Assembly: GCA_948567375.1 (NCBI GenBank)
Contig: OX419755.1
Coordinates: 20,600,517 to 20,664,516, forward strand
Direction of reading: 5' to 3'
From: Lunularia cruciata
Taxonomy: Eukaryota; Streptophyta; Marchantiopsida; Lunulariales; Lunulariaceae
Length of the DNA stretch: 64,000 bases
The notes under the pieces are model-generated. The model saw only the letters and a list, made by a program, of their open reading frames with translations. It searched no databases and had not been told where the DNA came from. Shown here in pieces: positions 35,545-46,600 of this stretch (the stretch's first letter is position 1; every line of letters begins with the position of its first letter). Both the position numbers and the translations under genes were made by a program.

Positions 35545-36535
35545 CTATTTAGCAGCAATCATTCCCGTTTCACGAGCATAAGCGAAAATACCTCCGGCGT
35601 CGATTACAGGACCAGCGTCTCCAATTGGTTTCAACGCAAATGTCTTGCCATTGGTATGGTTGATCAAGATGTCGTGCTCCAAGTCCACGGTCACCATGTC
35701 CCCGGTAGCATTCTCTTGAAAAATCCTCTTCTCGCTCTCTACAGGGTATAGCTCTCCTGTGGCTACCGCGTTTCTGAAGAAAATGCGAGCGTAAGACTCT
35801 GCCACGACTGCCCTAACACCAGCGGCTCCCATAGCCACAGGAGCGTGCTCCCGAGATGATCCACAACCAAAATTATCTCCTGCAATCATCACAGCATACT
35901 GAGACTTCGTCTTGCCCTCTTCGATAAATTGGCCTAATTCCGCAGGCAGCCCAATCATGGCGTAGCTCCCAAGCTTCTCGTACTCATCAGGCTTGGACGG
36001 CACTAACGTTAAATACTCAGCAGGAATAATTTGGTCAGTGTCGATGTTATCCCCCACTATGAAGCATTTCCCATGAATGACCCTGCCTTTGGCTTTCTCC
36101 TCTTCGGAACGTCCCTCCGCTTGCGCTGCAGCCCTAATTCCACCTTTAACCTTCTGTCCACATGTGTACGTTGCCACAGAGGCTAACGAAAGCCTTGTGC
36201 CAAATGTACTACAGCATTGCAGGGATGATACATATCTCCCAGCGCTGCGAGCCCGAGAAGTCTCTACATCACACTGCAACGTAGGATCACAGGTTTTCAA
36301 TCCCTGGTTTCCAAGTGAACTGAATCTACAGAGAGTACCAGTGAGCGTTAAATTCCAAACAAATCCGAAGATTGGATCTCGGCCTCGGGAGATAAGGATA
36401 ACAAACGGGAATATTGCTTACCTTGACAGAAAAGGAGGAAGGGATTGAAATGCTCGTTATCGTCGCAGCGAAAGCCATAGCTGCTCCTTGTCTCGTGCTC
36501 TTAGCTCTAGAGTTCTCCGACCAGGAGAAGAACAA
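35545..36535 (-). CDS. 3-isopropylmalate dehydratase (isopropylmalate isomerase) small subunit, plastid-type
   Basis: Exon 1 spans 36535-36422 and exon 2 36303-35545, with a 118-bp intron (GTAAGC...CCAG). The small (swivel-domain) subunit pairs with a large Fe-S subunit to isomerise 2- to 3-isopropylmalate in leucine biosynthesis (or the related methylthioalkylmalate step) in plastids. Signatures: G-D-N-I-D-T-D-Q-I-I-P-A-E-Y-L, then G-D-N-F-G-C-G-S-S-R-E-H-A-P, with the substrate-contacting S-R-E-H, and a C-terminal K-P-I-G-D-A-G-P. The first ~85 residues are Ser/Ala/Arg-rich and look like a transit peptide. Two in-frame starts exist: Met at 36535 (290 aa) or 36478 (271 aa, beginning M-A-F-A-A-T-I-T, the more transit-peptide-like start). 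It is divergent from TFIIIA. Confidence 0.93.
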
Positions 36536-37359
36536 CGATAGATGAAAAGAATGTCAATAAGCACACACAGGAGAAAGGCTCGGCCTTTACTGAATGACTC
36601 TTCTCCCCAACTGAACGAGATCGCTTCTCAACTGTAACTGTGGCTGGCTCCAACGTAGTTTGTCTTCAGACCACGTAGCGTAGTTAACCTGGTGGTGCAG
36701 TTTTTGAAACATACATGACGTAGTATTTACTCCACCTTGAGAACTACGGTTCGACAAAGAACCAGAGTATGGCTAATTAGTCAAATGCAGAAAGGACGAC
36801 AACAACATCTTTAACAAAATAAAAAAATAAAAAATAAAAAATAAAAAAAAATCTTTAATCTTTAACGTCTTTAATCTTAAAATCTTTAACATCTTTAACG
36901 AGGAATTTCGTTTGCAGAATGAAGGGAGATGTATGACATACATGTATTATGACTGGGACTAATTCAAAATTTTGGAGAGCGTGTGAGAAACAAGTTAGTT
37001 ACGAGATCGTTAAGTTTTTCCATTATCACTTAATCGCAGATTAATCATTTAGTTCCACAAATTCATATTTCTACTTATGTCCAATCTTCTGCCATGCTCG
37101 TCACTAAATCTCATCTTCTGTTAATCCATACCTGTTGGGTGCCCTTGCAATGCATTAAATAGTGTGTCTCATGAATCTTGTACACTACTCTCGCACCTTT
37201 TTCGAAATATTCTGTAAATATTTCTTAAATCTTTACTTTAAAGATAATATAATGATTAATTTATAATTAATTTTGTAAATAATGATATATGCTAATTCAA
37301 ATGAAAATTATTAGTGTAGTAAGTCAAATCAGCGACCTAAGTTGGACAAATATGAGTGG
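36536..37359. other. Divergent intergenic region, IPMI small subunit / TFIIIA
   Basis: Presumed promoter region for both divergent genes. It contains A-rich AAAATA repeats at about 36820-36850, followed by several CTTTAA units to ~36900, and AT-rich sequence to 37320. No gene. Confidence 0.6.
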
Positions 37360-37988
37360 CTGCCTACATGGCAGCATATGCTTGGAGTAGCTTCATCATC
37401 AGCAGTAAATGATGAAACCGCTGCATCTTCTTGACCGATTTCGTTCTTCGTGAGTTGCCCACGAAATTGGCGACACTGGAGCAACACAGAACAGTAGTTG
37501 TCTGGGCCACCAAGATCTGGAATAAGGAGCAGCGGAGGACATAGGAGGCGGAGGGGGATGGATTCTGAAGTGGGACTGTGATTTGAATAATCAGTTGTGC
37601 TTTTGGATTGACTTTGAAGAAGAATGGGATTTGGACCAGAAATCTGAGAGATTGTCGCAGCTGTAAACAGGCGTGGAATCACAGGTTTCAGGAAGCTGAA
37701 ACAAATTGACATAGGAGAGTGGAGGAGGACAAGTAGAGTGAAGGAAGGAGGAGCAGGAGGAGGAAAATTGAAGTGATAGTAGAGGAGACGCTTATCTGCT
37801 GTGATCAGCACGAGTCTGTTAATCTGTCTGCTGAGGGGTGGTCAGGGAAGGTGTTTACGATGGAAAAGAGGCAGGAGTAAACGCATGAACTGAAAAATTC
37901 CTATTAAGCGATGGGGCTAGATGAAATTAATGAGAGCGAGGTGCCATCTGAGAATGCAACCGATGTTGAGGAGAATGCAGAGTTGGTT
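37360..37988 (+). repeat. TFIIIA copy of the shared 5' gene module
   Basis: Homologous to 29312-29932 (see that entry). Here the module runs directly into TFIIIA's acidic N-terminal region. Relative to the NECAP copy it has an insertion of ~40 bp near 37825-37875, just before the start codon. Confidence 0.92.
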
Positions 37989-40416
37989 GAACCTGATGAC
38001 GAGGACGACGACGGTGCTTTCATCCCAGATGAAGATGAAGACGAAGAGTCTGTTTCACAAGAATCCGACGTCTCGGAAAAAGATAGTGATGAAGAGATTA
38101 AGAAGAGAAGAAAAGAAAGGCCGTACACCTGTCAAGAGTGTGGATATGCTGCGGCAAAGCCCGCGCTGCTCATACAGCATTTACGGTCTCATTCGGAAAA
38201 GGTGTGATATTTTGGTTTTTAGGAGGGGTTCCCTTCTTGTTTCCTTTCTGTTTCCTTTCTGTTCTTCTTTTATTGTCACCTGTTTGTTGATGGGCACTTT
38301 GTATGCAGAGATGTAGTCTGGTGAATTTGTTAAATCTTTTGTGACTTGACAACTGTTATTGCCCAGGAACTTCCGTGACACACATCAGGATGATACGGTC
38401 TGGTCAGCGCTGGCACACCGGATCTCATCTGAACTCCGAAGTTAAGTGTGCGATCGGGCAACCAGAGTAGTACTAGGGTGGGCGACCACCCGGGAAGTCC
38501 TGGTGCTACATCCAAGCATGTGTCATATAATGCCAATGGCAGTATGCGTTGGGTACTGAAAACTTGAACCTTTCTGTTTACTGTACAACAGAAACCTTTT
38601 GCCTGCCCAGTGAGTGGTTGCTCTTGCACATACAAGCGTCACGATCACCTGAATCGCCATATGAAGGTTCATGAGGGAACCCGGTTCAGTTGTTCGAGAC
38701 CAGGTTGTGGCCAGTCTTTCACCATGATGTCCAATCTTACGCGGCATTTGAAGCGTCATGAAGAAAAATCCAACTTTCCTCGAGTCAAATCATCTGAGGA
38801 AAAGACACATAGTTGTCCAAATGCTGGATGTGATAAGACGTTTCGCTACCCATCCCAGCTGCGGACTCACGAGGAGACCGCGCACGGTAACGTGTCTATT
38901 CCTTTCACAAGTCTGGAGTCCATTCAACTACACGTCTGTTAGAATGCGTTTACTTGCTTAGATCTTCATGTCTTCGGTTTGCATCGCTTCGGTCCTAAGT
39001 GGGTGTGGATCCCCCGTTCTGCGAACCGCTTCTGCTCCGATTTCTTATATACATCTGTTAGAATGGAAGGAGATTAGGTGTTGATGAACTTCTTTTAAAA
39101 GTTCACAACAAGTGAAGAATTCATCAAGTGCAAGCATTGTGCTGTTTCTAAGGTGCAGGGTAGTACCGGAGCCATGATGAATATCGCAACAGCTATATTA
39201 TTCCAGAGACTTCGGCGAGTACTTCAAGAGTCCTGCTGGTAGTTTAGCAGTGGAGAATGTAATTTAGAAGTCTAGTCATGCTACCGAGCATGTAGGTTGG
39301 AATGCAGAAGGCTGTTCCCGAGAATCTCATACAATGTTCTTTCAAGCATGGATGAAAGCCTTGAAAGAAATGACTAAAATGACTTATATAGCTTAAAGCG
39401 TTTTAATTGAACAGGTTTTGTTTATGCCGAGCTCATATGTATCTACCCTGGATGCGGAGAGAAACTGCCCAGCGAGACAGCTCTTGTGAAGCATGCAGTG
39501 CAAGCACATCCTTTTCTGTTATGTGAGGTCTGTGGTGAGACTATTTCTAGAAAGCGCTACAGGAAGCACGTTCGAACTCACGGAGCCAAGAAGCCCGTCA
39601 AAGTCACTTGTCCTTTTGAGGGCTGCACGCACCATTATACACGGGTAAGTGTTCTTATCACACATAATTATTCTCCAGACTTCATATGATATGATGCGAA
39701 TGTCGTTCGAACGAGTTAATGCATGATGCACAATTCTGAAAGTTTTCTATAATGAATTGCGGACATAGTTTTGTTGTCTTCCCTGATGCATCTTCCTTGC
39801 AGGAATCGAATTTGAGATATCATATCAGGTCGGTCCACCTCAAGTTGAAACCATTCGTCTGCACCTACGACGGTTGTGGTAAAAGTTATGCTCACAAGGC
39901 TGCTAGAAAAAGACACGAATTGAGCTCTGCGCACGTACACTCTGGAGTAAGCTCTTTATTTATATCATACTTCGAAGTTATAACATCTGAAAGATGCTAC
40001 AATGCAACCTTTACGTGGCTTGAAACGCCCTAACAAAATGAGATGGATATCAAGTTGCTTTTCAGTAAACCTATGATAATAAACTCGCTTCGGATTGCTA
40101 CTGCCAACGTATTGCTGACGAAGTCAAGAATCAGGCTAATTCTTGCTTATCCCTGGTGCAGATCGATTTCGAAACAGCAGAAGAACATCGTCGATGGAAG
40201 CCTAAGGGTGGCAGGAAGATAGTCTGTTTCGAGAAGGTGGATGACCTTTACGTAAAGGTGAAGCGTAGAAGAGAGACCGCAGATGTAGATATCAAGAATC
40301 AGGCAAACGTTGATCCGGAGCAGCAGACATGTCAAACTAAAAAGGAGAAAGCAGTTGTAGATACAGAGGAGCTGGCTAACGTTGTTCAGGATGAACGGAC
40401 GTTTTATTCTAAATAA
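37911..40416 (+). CDS. TFIIIA: Transcription factor IIIA, C2H2 zinc-finger 5S rRNA gene activator (404 aa)
   Basis: Exons: 37911-38201, 38592-38886, 39415-39644, 39803-39946, 40162-40416 (productive splice, phases consistent). TFIIIA binds the internal promoter of 5S rRNA genes and 5S rRNA itself. Residues 1-70 form a very acidic tail (Asp/Glu runs) shared at its start with NECAP. I count eight C2H2 fingers, beginning at about residues 74, 102, 131, 172 and 204 in exons 1-4 and continuing with C-E-V-C-G-E, C-P-F-E-G-C (spanning the exon 4/5 junction) and C-T-Y-D-G-C. A long linker separates fingers 3 and 4. The last exon encodes a charged tail with R-R-W-K-P-K-G-G-R. A regulatory 5S-like exon lies in intron 1. 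Confidence 0.95.
38367..38541 (+). ncRNA. P5SM: 5S-rRNA-mimic regulatory cassette exon of TFIIIA
   Basis: 38388-38513 is clearly 5S-rRNA-like: ACCGGATCTCATCTGAACTC, GAAGTTAAGTGTGC, AGAGTAGTACTAGGGTGGG and CCCGGGAAGTCCTGGTG all match plant 5S blocks. An outer helix pairs GTGACACA (38375-38382) with TGTGTCAT (38519-38526). An acceptor GCCCAG ends at 38366. In TFIIIA's frame the exon reads E-L-P-stop, so inclusion truncates the protein and should trigger decay. In land plants ribosomal protein L5 binds this mimic and promotes skipping, linking 5S supply to TFIIIA level. The donor is uncertain: GTATGC at 38542 is my best guess. Confidence 0.9.
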
Positions 40417-41957
40417 GGTGCTGAAGCCCTAGATTTACGGCTGATGCAAATGATTTTTCACGTTTTTGTATAGCACATGGAAACAGTACGCGGATAGCCT
40501 TAGCATATTGTTTACTTCTGCTCTGTAGAAACGGATTAACGGGATATTAGGAGATGCAATTGTGTCGCGCTAAACGAGATGGATAATCAGCTCGCTTTAA
40601 TTACCTGAAGGGCAGCAAATTTGGACTAGTGACCCCCATGATCATTCTCCATCTTTCTCCGTTTCTTTTGAGTTTTACTCACGTATACAGCGTTCCAAAG
40701 AGACGATAAATTGATCTAGTTTCCCTGTGAGTTTTGCTTTAAAGTATCAGATGTTTGTTCCACAATCATAGATCACAATGTTCAGAGCGACTCCTGGAAA
40801 GAAGGAGCCTAGGAAAGAAAGAAAGAAAGAGCCTAGGAAGTTATGTATTTTCGTGATAATGAAGGCGCCTACACCAAGTGGTATCCTTCAATTCAACATG
40901 AAATACTCGGCACGCATAACACACTGATACAGTGACGTTATGTTGTGTACGTTGGCTACCACTTCCAACTGTGGTATTGGAGTAATAGGAGCAGAGGTCG
41001 TGAATGGGTGATATGGTGTACGTTGGCTATGACTTCCAACTCTGGTACTGTATAATCTCAGTTGTAAGTGCTAAGCTTCTTATGCGTCGACCATATATCC
41101 ATCTTCGACCTCCCAGCACTTTGACCAGAAAATTCTTTCAAGTTTGTCAATGTCGTATTGGAGCCCTCCCGGTCACGATATTGACAGCGGTAGCATCTGC
41201 CTTTCCATGACAGTAAAAGTCATTTGCTGCCTGGGAAACATCATACCTTACTCGAGGACAAATTTACTTGCAACTGATCCTATCATATCGAGAGTTAGGA
41301 GATCTTGCTCTTTTCACCGCTTCCTTCCTCTAAGCAATCAAATGATGTCGTTTACATCAGTGTTTGACTGTTGAAACCCAATTTCATCACCAGTTATCAG
41401 AATTCTTTGTTCAATCAAGACGATATATAGCTGCACAATTTAGCTTGCATTATTCACTTTTGTAGCTTGCATTAACTGTTGATGTGAAAGCTTAGACAGT
41501 GTTGGGGGATAGAAGAAATCGGGACAGTACACTAAGTGAGGTCGTGTGAAGTTGGTCTCTTGGCAAACCAAGAACTTAGGCCAATTTTATCTTTAGAGCT
41601 ATGGATGTATGTCCGATCTGGTCATTGAGAAGTTTGATATCAATCTAATTACAAGAAATACATCTGGTGATAAGTGCACCCTTAGGTTACCTTCCTCCTC
41701 AGCAATTGAGTCAGATCAATCGGCTTAAGACAAATTTCCCACTGTTTTCTTAATTATCCAGAGATTTCTGCTATTAGCTATAATCCGTTACACCTCTGTA
41801 CAACAAGCCATAGAGGAGAAATGTCTCCGGTGATAAATGGTTCATCTTTGCTTGTCAAACATCGATATGGATGCCATCTACTCTTCGCTAACATCGGCAC
41901 TACTACTTGAACATACCTACAAGCTAGATCTTAACAGAGTACAACCTTGTGATCAGT
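40417..41957. other. Convergent intergenic region, TFIIIA / SCCPDH-like
   Basis: The 3' flanks of both genes. Short local duplications: GAGCCTAGGAAAGAAAG units near 40800-40840, and a ~45-bp repeat containing GTGTACGTTGGCTA at about 40944 and 41018. No gene recognised. Confidence 0.6.
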
Positions 41958-43611
41958 TTATATTTTCTTCTCACTAATCAAATCAAAGGTAATGCCGTTT
42001 TGGTTCAGACGCTCGATAAGATCAGTAGTGCCAAAAGCAGCACCGGGTGTCATCACTCCGCCTCTGGGTAAAGTCCGACGATGATCCAAAACAAGCAGAG
42101 CACATTGCACTAGACAGATAGGGGTGGTAATGTACCCGATCTCTGGACCAGAAATTCTCGTTACAATTTGCTTGTCAGGTTTGGTGGCGTCCGTGATCGG
42201 TTTGCTGGAATCACTGAAGCCTTTGCCTACAAACCACTGCTGAAATGATGTATCTTTCACTTGCTGCTCAGTAGGTCCTTCTTTGAGAAACACTCCGAAG
42301 GAGAAGATGTGTGGATGCTCCAGTAAGAGTTTGCGGCCCAGCTTGAATTGAGCCATGATGAACAACACGATGCCCAGCACAAAGTAGCCTACCACACCAG
42401 TAAATTTCTTGAAGGAATAGTACACCCCAAAGTGGACGGGTTTGATGTCATTCCATTTTTCTTGCTTGCTTTTGAGAAACTCAGGATTTTCGTCCTCTGC
42501 AGTTGGAAGTCCCTCTGGATGTTCCATCTTTGCTGCAAAGGTCCTTCGCACCACGATTGCATCAGCTGAAGGCAGTTTCGCCGCCCATGTTCCTGAGTTC
42601 TCTTCATAATGAACGATGCCTGCTCTTTTCCCGACAGATCCTGGAATCTGCGACAACCAGTATGTGAGACCCAGTTCAACAATTTACAAACATGCCCCAC
42701 TCTCTGGGGTCCGACTGAAATAGTTGGCTGTTCGAAGAGCATGTCATAGACGCTCCGATAGAGAGCTGTCTTGCTTTCTTCTACCATCATTTTCCACTAG
42801 CCTCAATTGCAAAAACATGTTGACAAAGTTGCTACATAAAGTATGGCAGATCATGATCAAATTTATTGGCACTGCTAAGGTTTAATATAATTAAGGTCAA
42901 GGAAGGACAAATTGGTAAACCAAGGTGACGGTTTATAACCTGAGGACGAGGACGTCGGGGACGAGACTTTCTTAAGATCTGAAGCTCGCTTTCATGGGCA
43001 ATACCCAGCACGGCCGATTCCCAAGTACCAATGTTTCCGTGCATCTTGCCACTTGAGGACGTGATGAGATACGAGTCACAGGATTGAGGTAGAGCAGGTG
43101 GGTGAAACTGGCGAGCATTGAAAATTGCACCAAACTCTGCAGGAATGGAGTCATACCCACAAGCGTTAACAATTAAAGAGCCCTTACTCGTGGCCTGATC
43201 GTTATATTTTGCTTCTATTCTCTCCATGAACTCCGGCTCCCCAGTTATATCCAGGTAGTCAATTCCTGCTTCCACACATGCGGCCACCACAGGTTCCCCA
43301 TATTTCCGGAAGGGGCCAACACAGTTGAGAACTAAACGTGTTTTCTTGCACATGTGAGCTATGGAGCCGGGGTCTTCCACATTGGCCTCAATAATGGACA
43401 CCTGAACTGACGGCTGCGTCCCTTCCAGAGCCCATTTTAGGGAAGCGGAGAGCTTAGCCTTACTCCGTCCTGCGATTCCGACTCTTCTCTGTCCTCCGTT
43501 TGGGGAATCGGTAAACTTCAAAAGCTCCCGGATCACGTACTTCCCTGTGTAGCCTGAAGCTCCGAAGATCATCACATCCAGCAGCTCCTCTGCCATCATT
43601 GCTGAATTCAA
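41958..43611 (-). CDS. Saccharopine dehydrogenase-like oxidoreductase (SCCPDH family, 453 aa)
   Basis: Exon 1 spans 43611-42940 and exon 2 42647-41958, joined in phase (...R-P-R-P-Q / I-P-G-S-V...). Start at 43611 (M-N-S-A-M-M-A-E-E); Met5 or Met6 is equally plausible. An N-terminal Rossmann fold is shown by D-V-M-I-F-G-A-S-G-Y-T-G-K-Y-V and A-G-R-S. Family blocks follow: N-C-V-G-P-F-R-K-Y-G, D-Y-L-D-I-T-G-E-P-E-F and N-A-C-G-Y-D-S-I-P-A-E. A hydrophobic segment (G-Y-F-V-L-G-I-V-L-F-I-M) in exon 2 is typical of the plant/animal SCCPDH group, whose substrate is not settled; it is not the lysine-pathway enzyme. The length is normal. The C-terminus retains I-S-G-P-E-I-G-Y-I-T-T-P-I. Confidence 0.92.
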
Positions 43612-46600
43612 CGTATCTCTCTATCTATGAATCTATCACCTGCAAGAACCCTCTGGTGTTGGTAAAGTTTGCCCAACAGTGAGCAATCAAATTCAAATGT
43701 CCGGAGAACTTGCTCTCCGTAATGCTTTTCCTGTCAACGAATTGGACAGGCAATGATTCTTAACATCTGGGGAAGAATCGAATTTCAGCTTCCCCCGGAG
43801 AGTGTAGTAGTGGCCAGCTCATACCTAGAAGCGATTAGAATTAACTCCGGGTCGCCACTTGAGCTCTCGATCTTCGACCACGTAGTGGTTTCCGAGGGTG
43901 CATGAAGCCGTTCAAGGAGCAAGTGACTACTCGGCAATCTGAGAATCTTAGGTGATGGGCTCTACCGGCCGGGTGTAGATTTGTTTGTTTAGCCTTTGTG
44001 GGTAGGAACCCAATAGTAGAAGGAGAGAAGAGGAGAGTTCCGGGATGATTAGTAACAAGTCTAATGGATTGATTGCTGGAGATTTGACTAGCTTGACTTA
44101 CAGCTAGTTTACCCTTTATGTGATATTGAGTGCACACATGCGACTAATGATGAGGTTTGATAGCACCTGGTTTGTGAGCCGGCTTGTCTCTCACTCAAAA
44201 TGAACCTCTTAGGGCTATTGTGATAACGCATCATGGATTAAGAAGGCAAGAAATCTCAACTCTATCATACTCCTCTAAAGCTAACACTCCAAGACTCAAG
44301 ATATTGTTCACTAGAGAATTCAATGAAAAAGAGATAGTTGCAAATGAAATGATGTGGAATATCTCCTCACTCCTTGTTTATATAGTTGTGAAATAATTGC
44401 ATACCAAAGTTACTAATTATTAGAGTAACTCAAGTTACTAGACTAAAAGTAAAGTAAAGTCAAAAAGTATAAAAGAATATCCATTCACATTGGCATATTC
44501 CACTGACATGTGATCCTATCTTGACCCAACCACTAAGTCAAGGATTTCTTCACATGGGTTATCCTTGGATTATAGAAGAATCCAAAACAAAAAGGCTTGC
44601 GGGCCCAAGAGTTCTCAACTCTTTCCTCAAAGCCAAACACCTAGGAATAATACCAAGTCAACACACTAGAATCCAAAATAGTGGTGCTCATATTTTCCAC
44701 CTCCTCTAAAGTAAGGTCCTTTCTATCTTAGCTATGACTAACTCTAGCTAATCATGACTAATGTAGAACTATCCTTTATCTCTATATAAATAATATCTCT
44801 CAAGTACTTATAATACCAAGCTAAATATCACAATACCACACACATGCACAAATGGGTGTTACATGTCTCTTGATCTTTGCACACCATAGGATATACCACA
44901 TACTTGGAGTAGATGGCTATTTGGAGTTAGAAAGACCTAACCGCTAGCTAAAGAGGTAATTGTGGCACTTTAGAGTTCATGTATGACTTATGTGTGAGTT
45001 GTGATTCTATACTATATGATGTTGACAACGATGTATGTTGTGTAGCAATGTATATATGCACGACAACTATCACAACATTTGTAGCGTTGAAGCTAGGTTG
45101 CTCGGATGCTGGAGTGGTAGTGTTGGTAGTTATAGGTATTTTGGTAGTTACTCTTGGACTACTTGTTGGTAGTCTGATTATATATTAGGGCTATTGAGCC
45201 CATAGTGGGACCCACCATCACTTGCATTGTTTGCATTGTTAGATGTGCCATTATCGTTGCTATTAGGGATAAAGACCAAGGTCGAGCAAAGGAGTATGCC
45301 TTTGAAGTGTAGCTCCAAAGAACTCAATTCCTTGTGTTGAGCCTTCAAGTTCTTGGCTATGGTGGACAAAGACCGGCAAGCATCACATGGAGTCTCTAAG
45401 CTAGAGTGAGTGTGGCTCAACTATAATCATAATTGTTGGCATAGTGTTGAGTGAAGGATCTAATACCAATTTGATTTGAGTGTGATTCGTGTGAAAAAAA
45501 AAATTGATTATTGTGACACTTTAGAATTCATGTATGACTTATGTGTGAGTTGTGCTTCTATAGTGTATGATGTTGACACAAATGTATATACGCACTACAA
45601 TCTTTATCCATATTATCTTAAATAGTGAACTTGTGAGTTAAAATGTCTTACTCAGTGAAATATAAATAAACTCTTATCTAGAAAGACTAAAATGAACAAC
45701 AATTTCAACTTATCAACACCTATAGTAAATAACTCCAAAGAAATACAATACAAAGATAAAAAAACCAACAAAAAACTATATAGTTTAAGATTTAATAGGA
45801 TGTTTCCTTATAAATAGGTTCTCTTATATGGAGTTTGAGGTACAAATTCTAATATTTGTTGGTATTTAATATTTATATTCCTTCTTAATGTTGAATCAAT
45901 ACTTTATCTTGTATTTTCTTTCATTTTAGACATATATTTTAGATTATTTAGTGTTTTGAGTTTATTGATAGTAATTTTGAAGAATTTTATGATTATTATG
46001 ATAATGATGATTTAATTTTATAAAAATAATTTAATAATGATTAAATAATCACTAAAATTTATGATTAATGAACTAAAAAAAGTTTGGTTTATATTTTGAA
46101 AGCATGATATTATAATAAAGAAGATAGATACATTAATAAGAAGATATTATTAAATTTTTCTTTGAAGGAATGAAGTCTTTAACAACTTTTAGCACTATAG
46201 AGTTCAAGAAGCTAACTGTTTTATCCATCTCATGTACTATCTAGTACACAAAATCTATCGCGCTTGATCAAAATCAAATTTAGTGAATTAAGTTAAATAC
46301 ATTATCTTTCTCGTATACCACTACCTTTTAATGTAATTTAGTTTTATTTACTAAGTATTTAATTTCTAAAAATAATATTTATTTTCAGTTGGATTTAAAG
46401 AAGTTAGAATTTTAATCTTGGCTAAAAATTTTAAATATTTGATAAATAATTAATAAATAATAATAATAATTAATCTTTACTTTCTACAATTCACTTTCAT
46501 TTTTTGGCCTTTTCTTTCTCTAGAACTAATCTACTCTTTCAAAATGATTAACTACAATATTTTTGAATAAATTAGATGTAAATAAATAAATATATTATTA

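Noticed and set aside
38388..38513. A functional 5S rRNA gene
   Set aside because: The outer stem differs, extra bases are inserted (GAT and AAC near 38452-38463), and it lies precisely between splice sites inside TFIIIA; the regulatory mimic exon explains it better.
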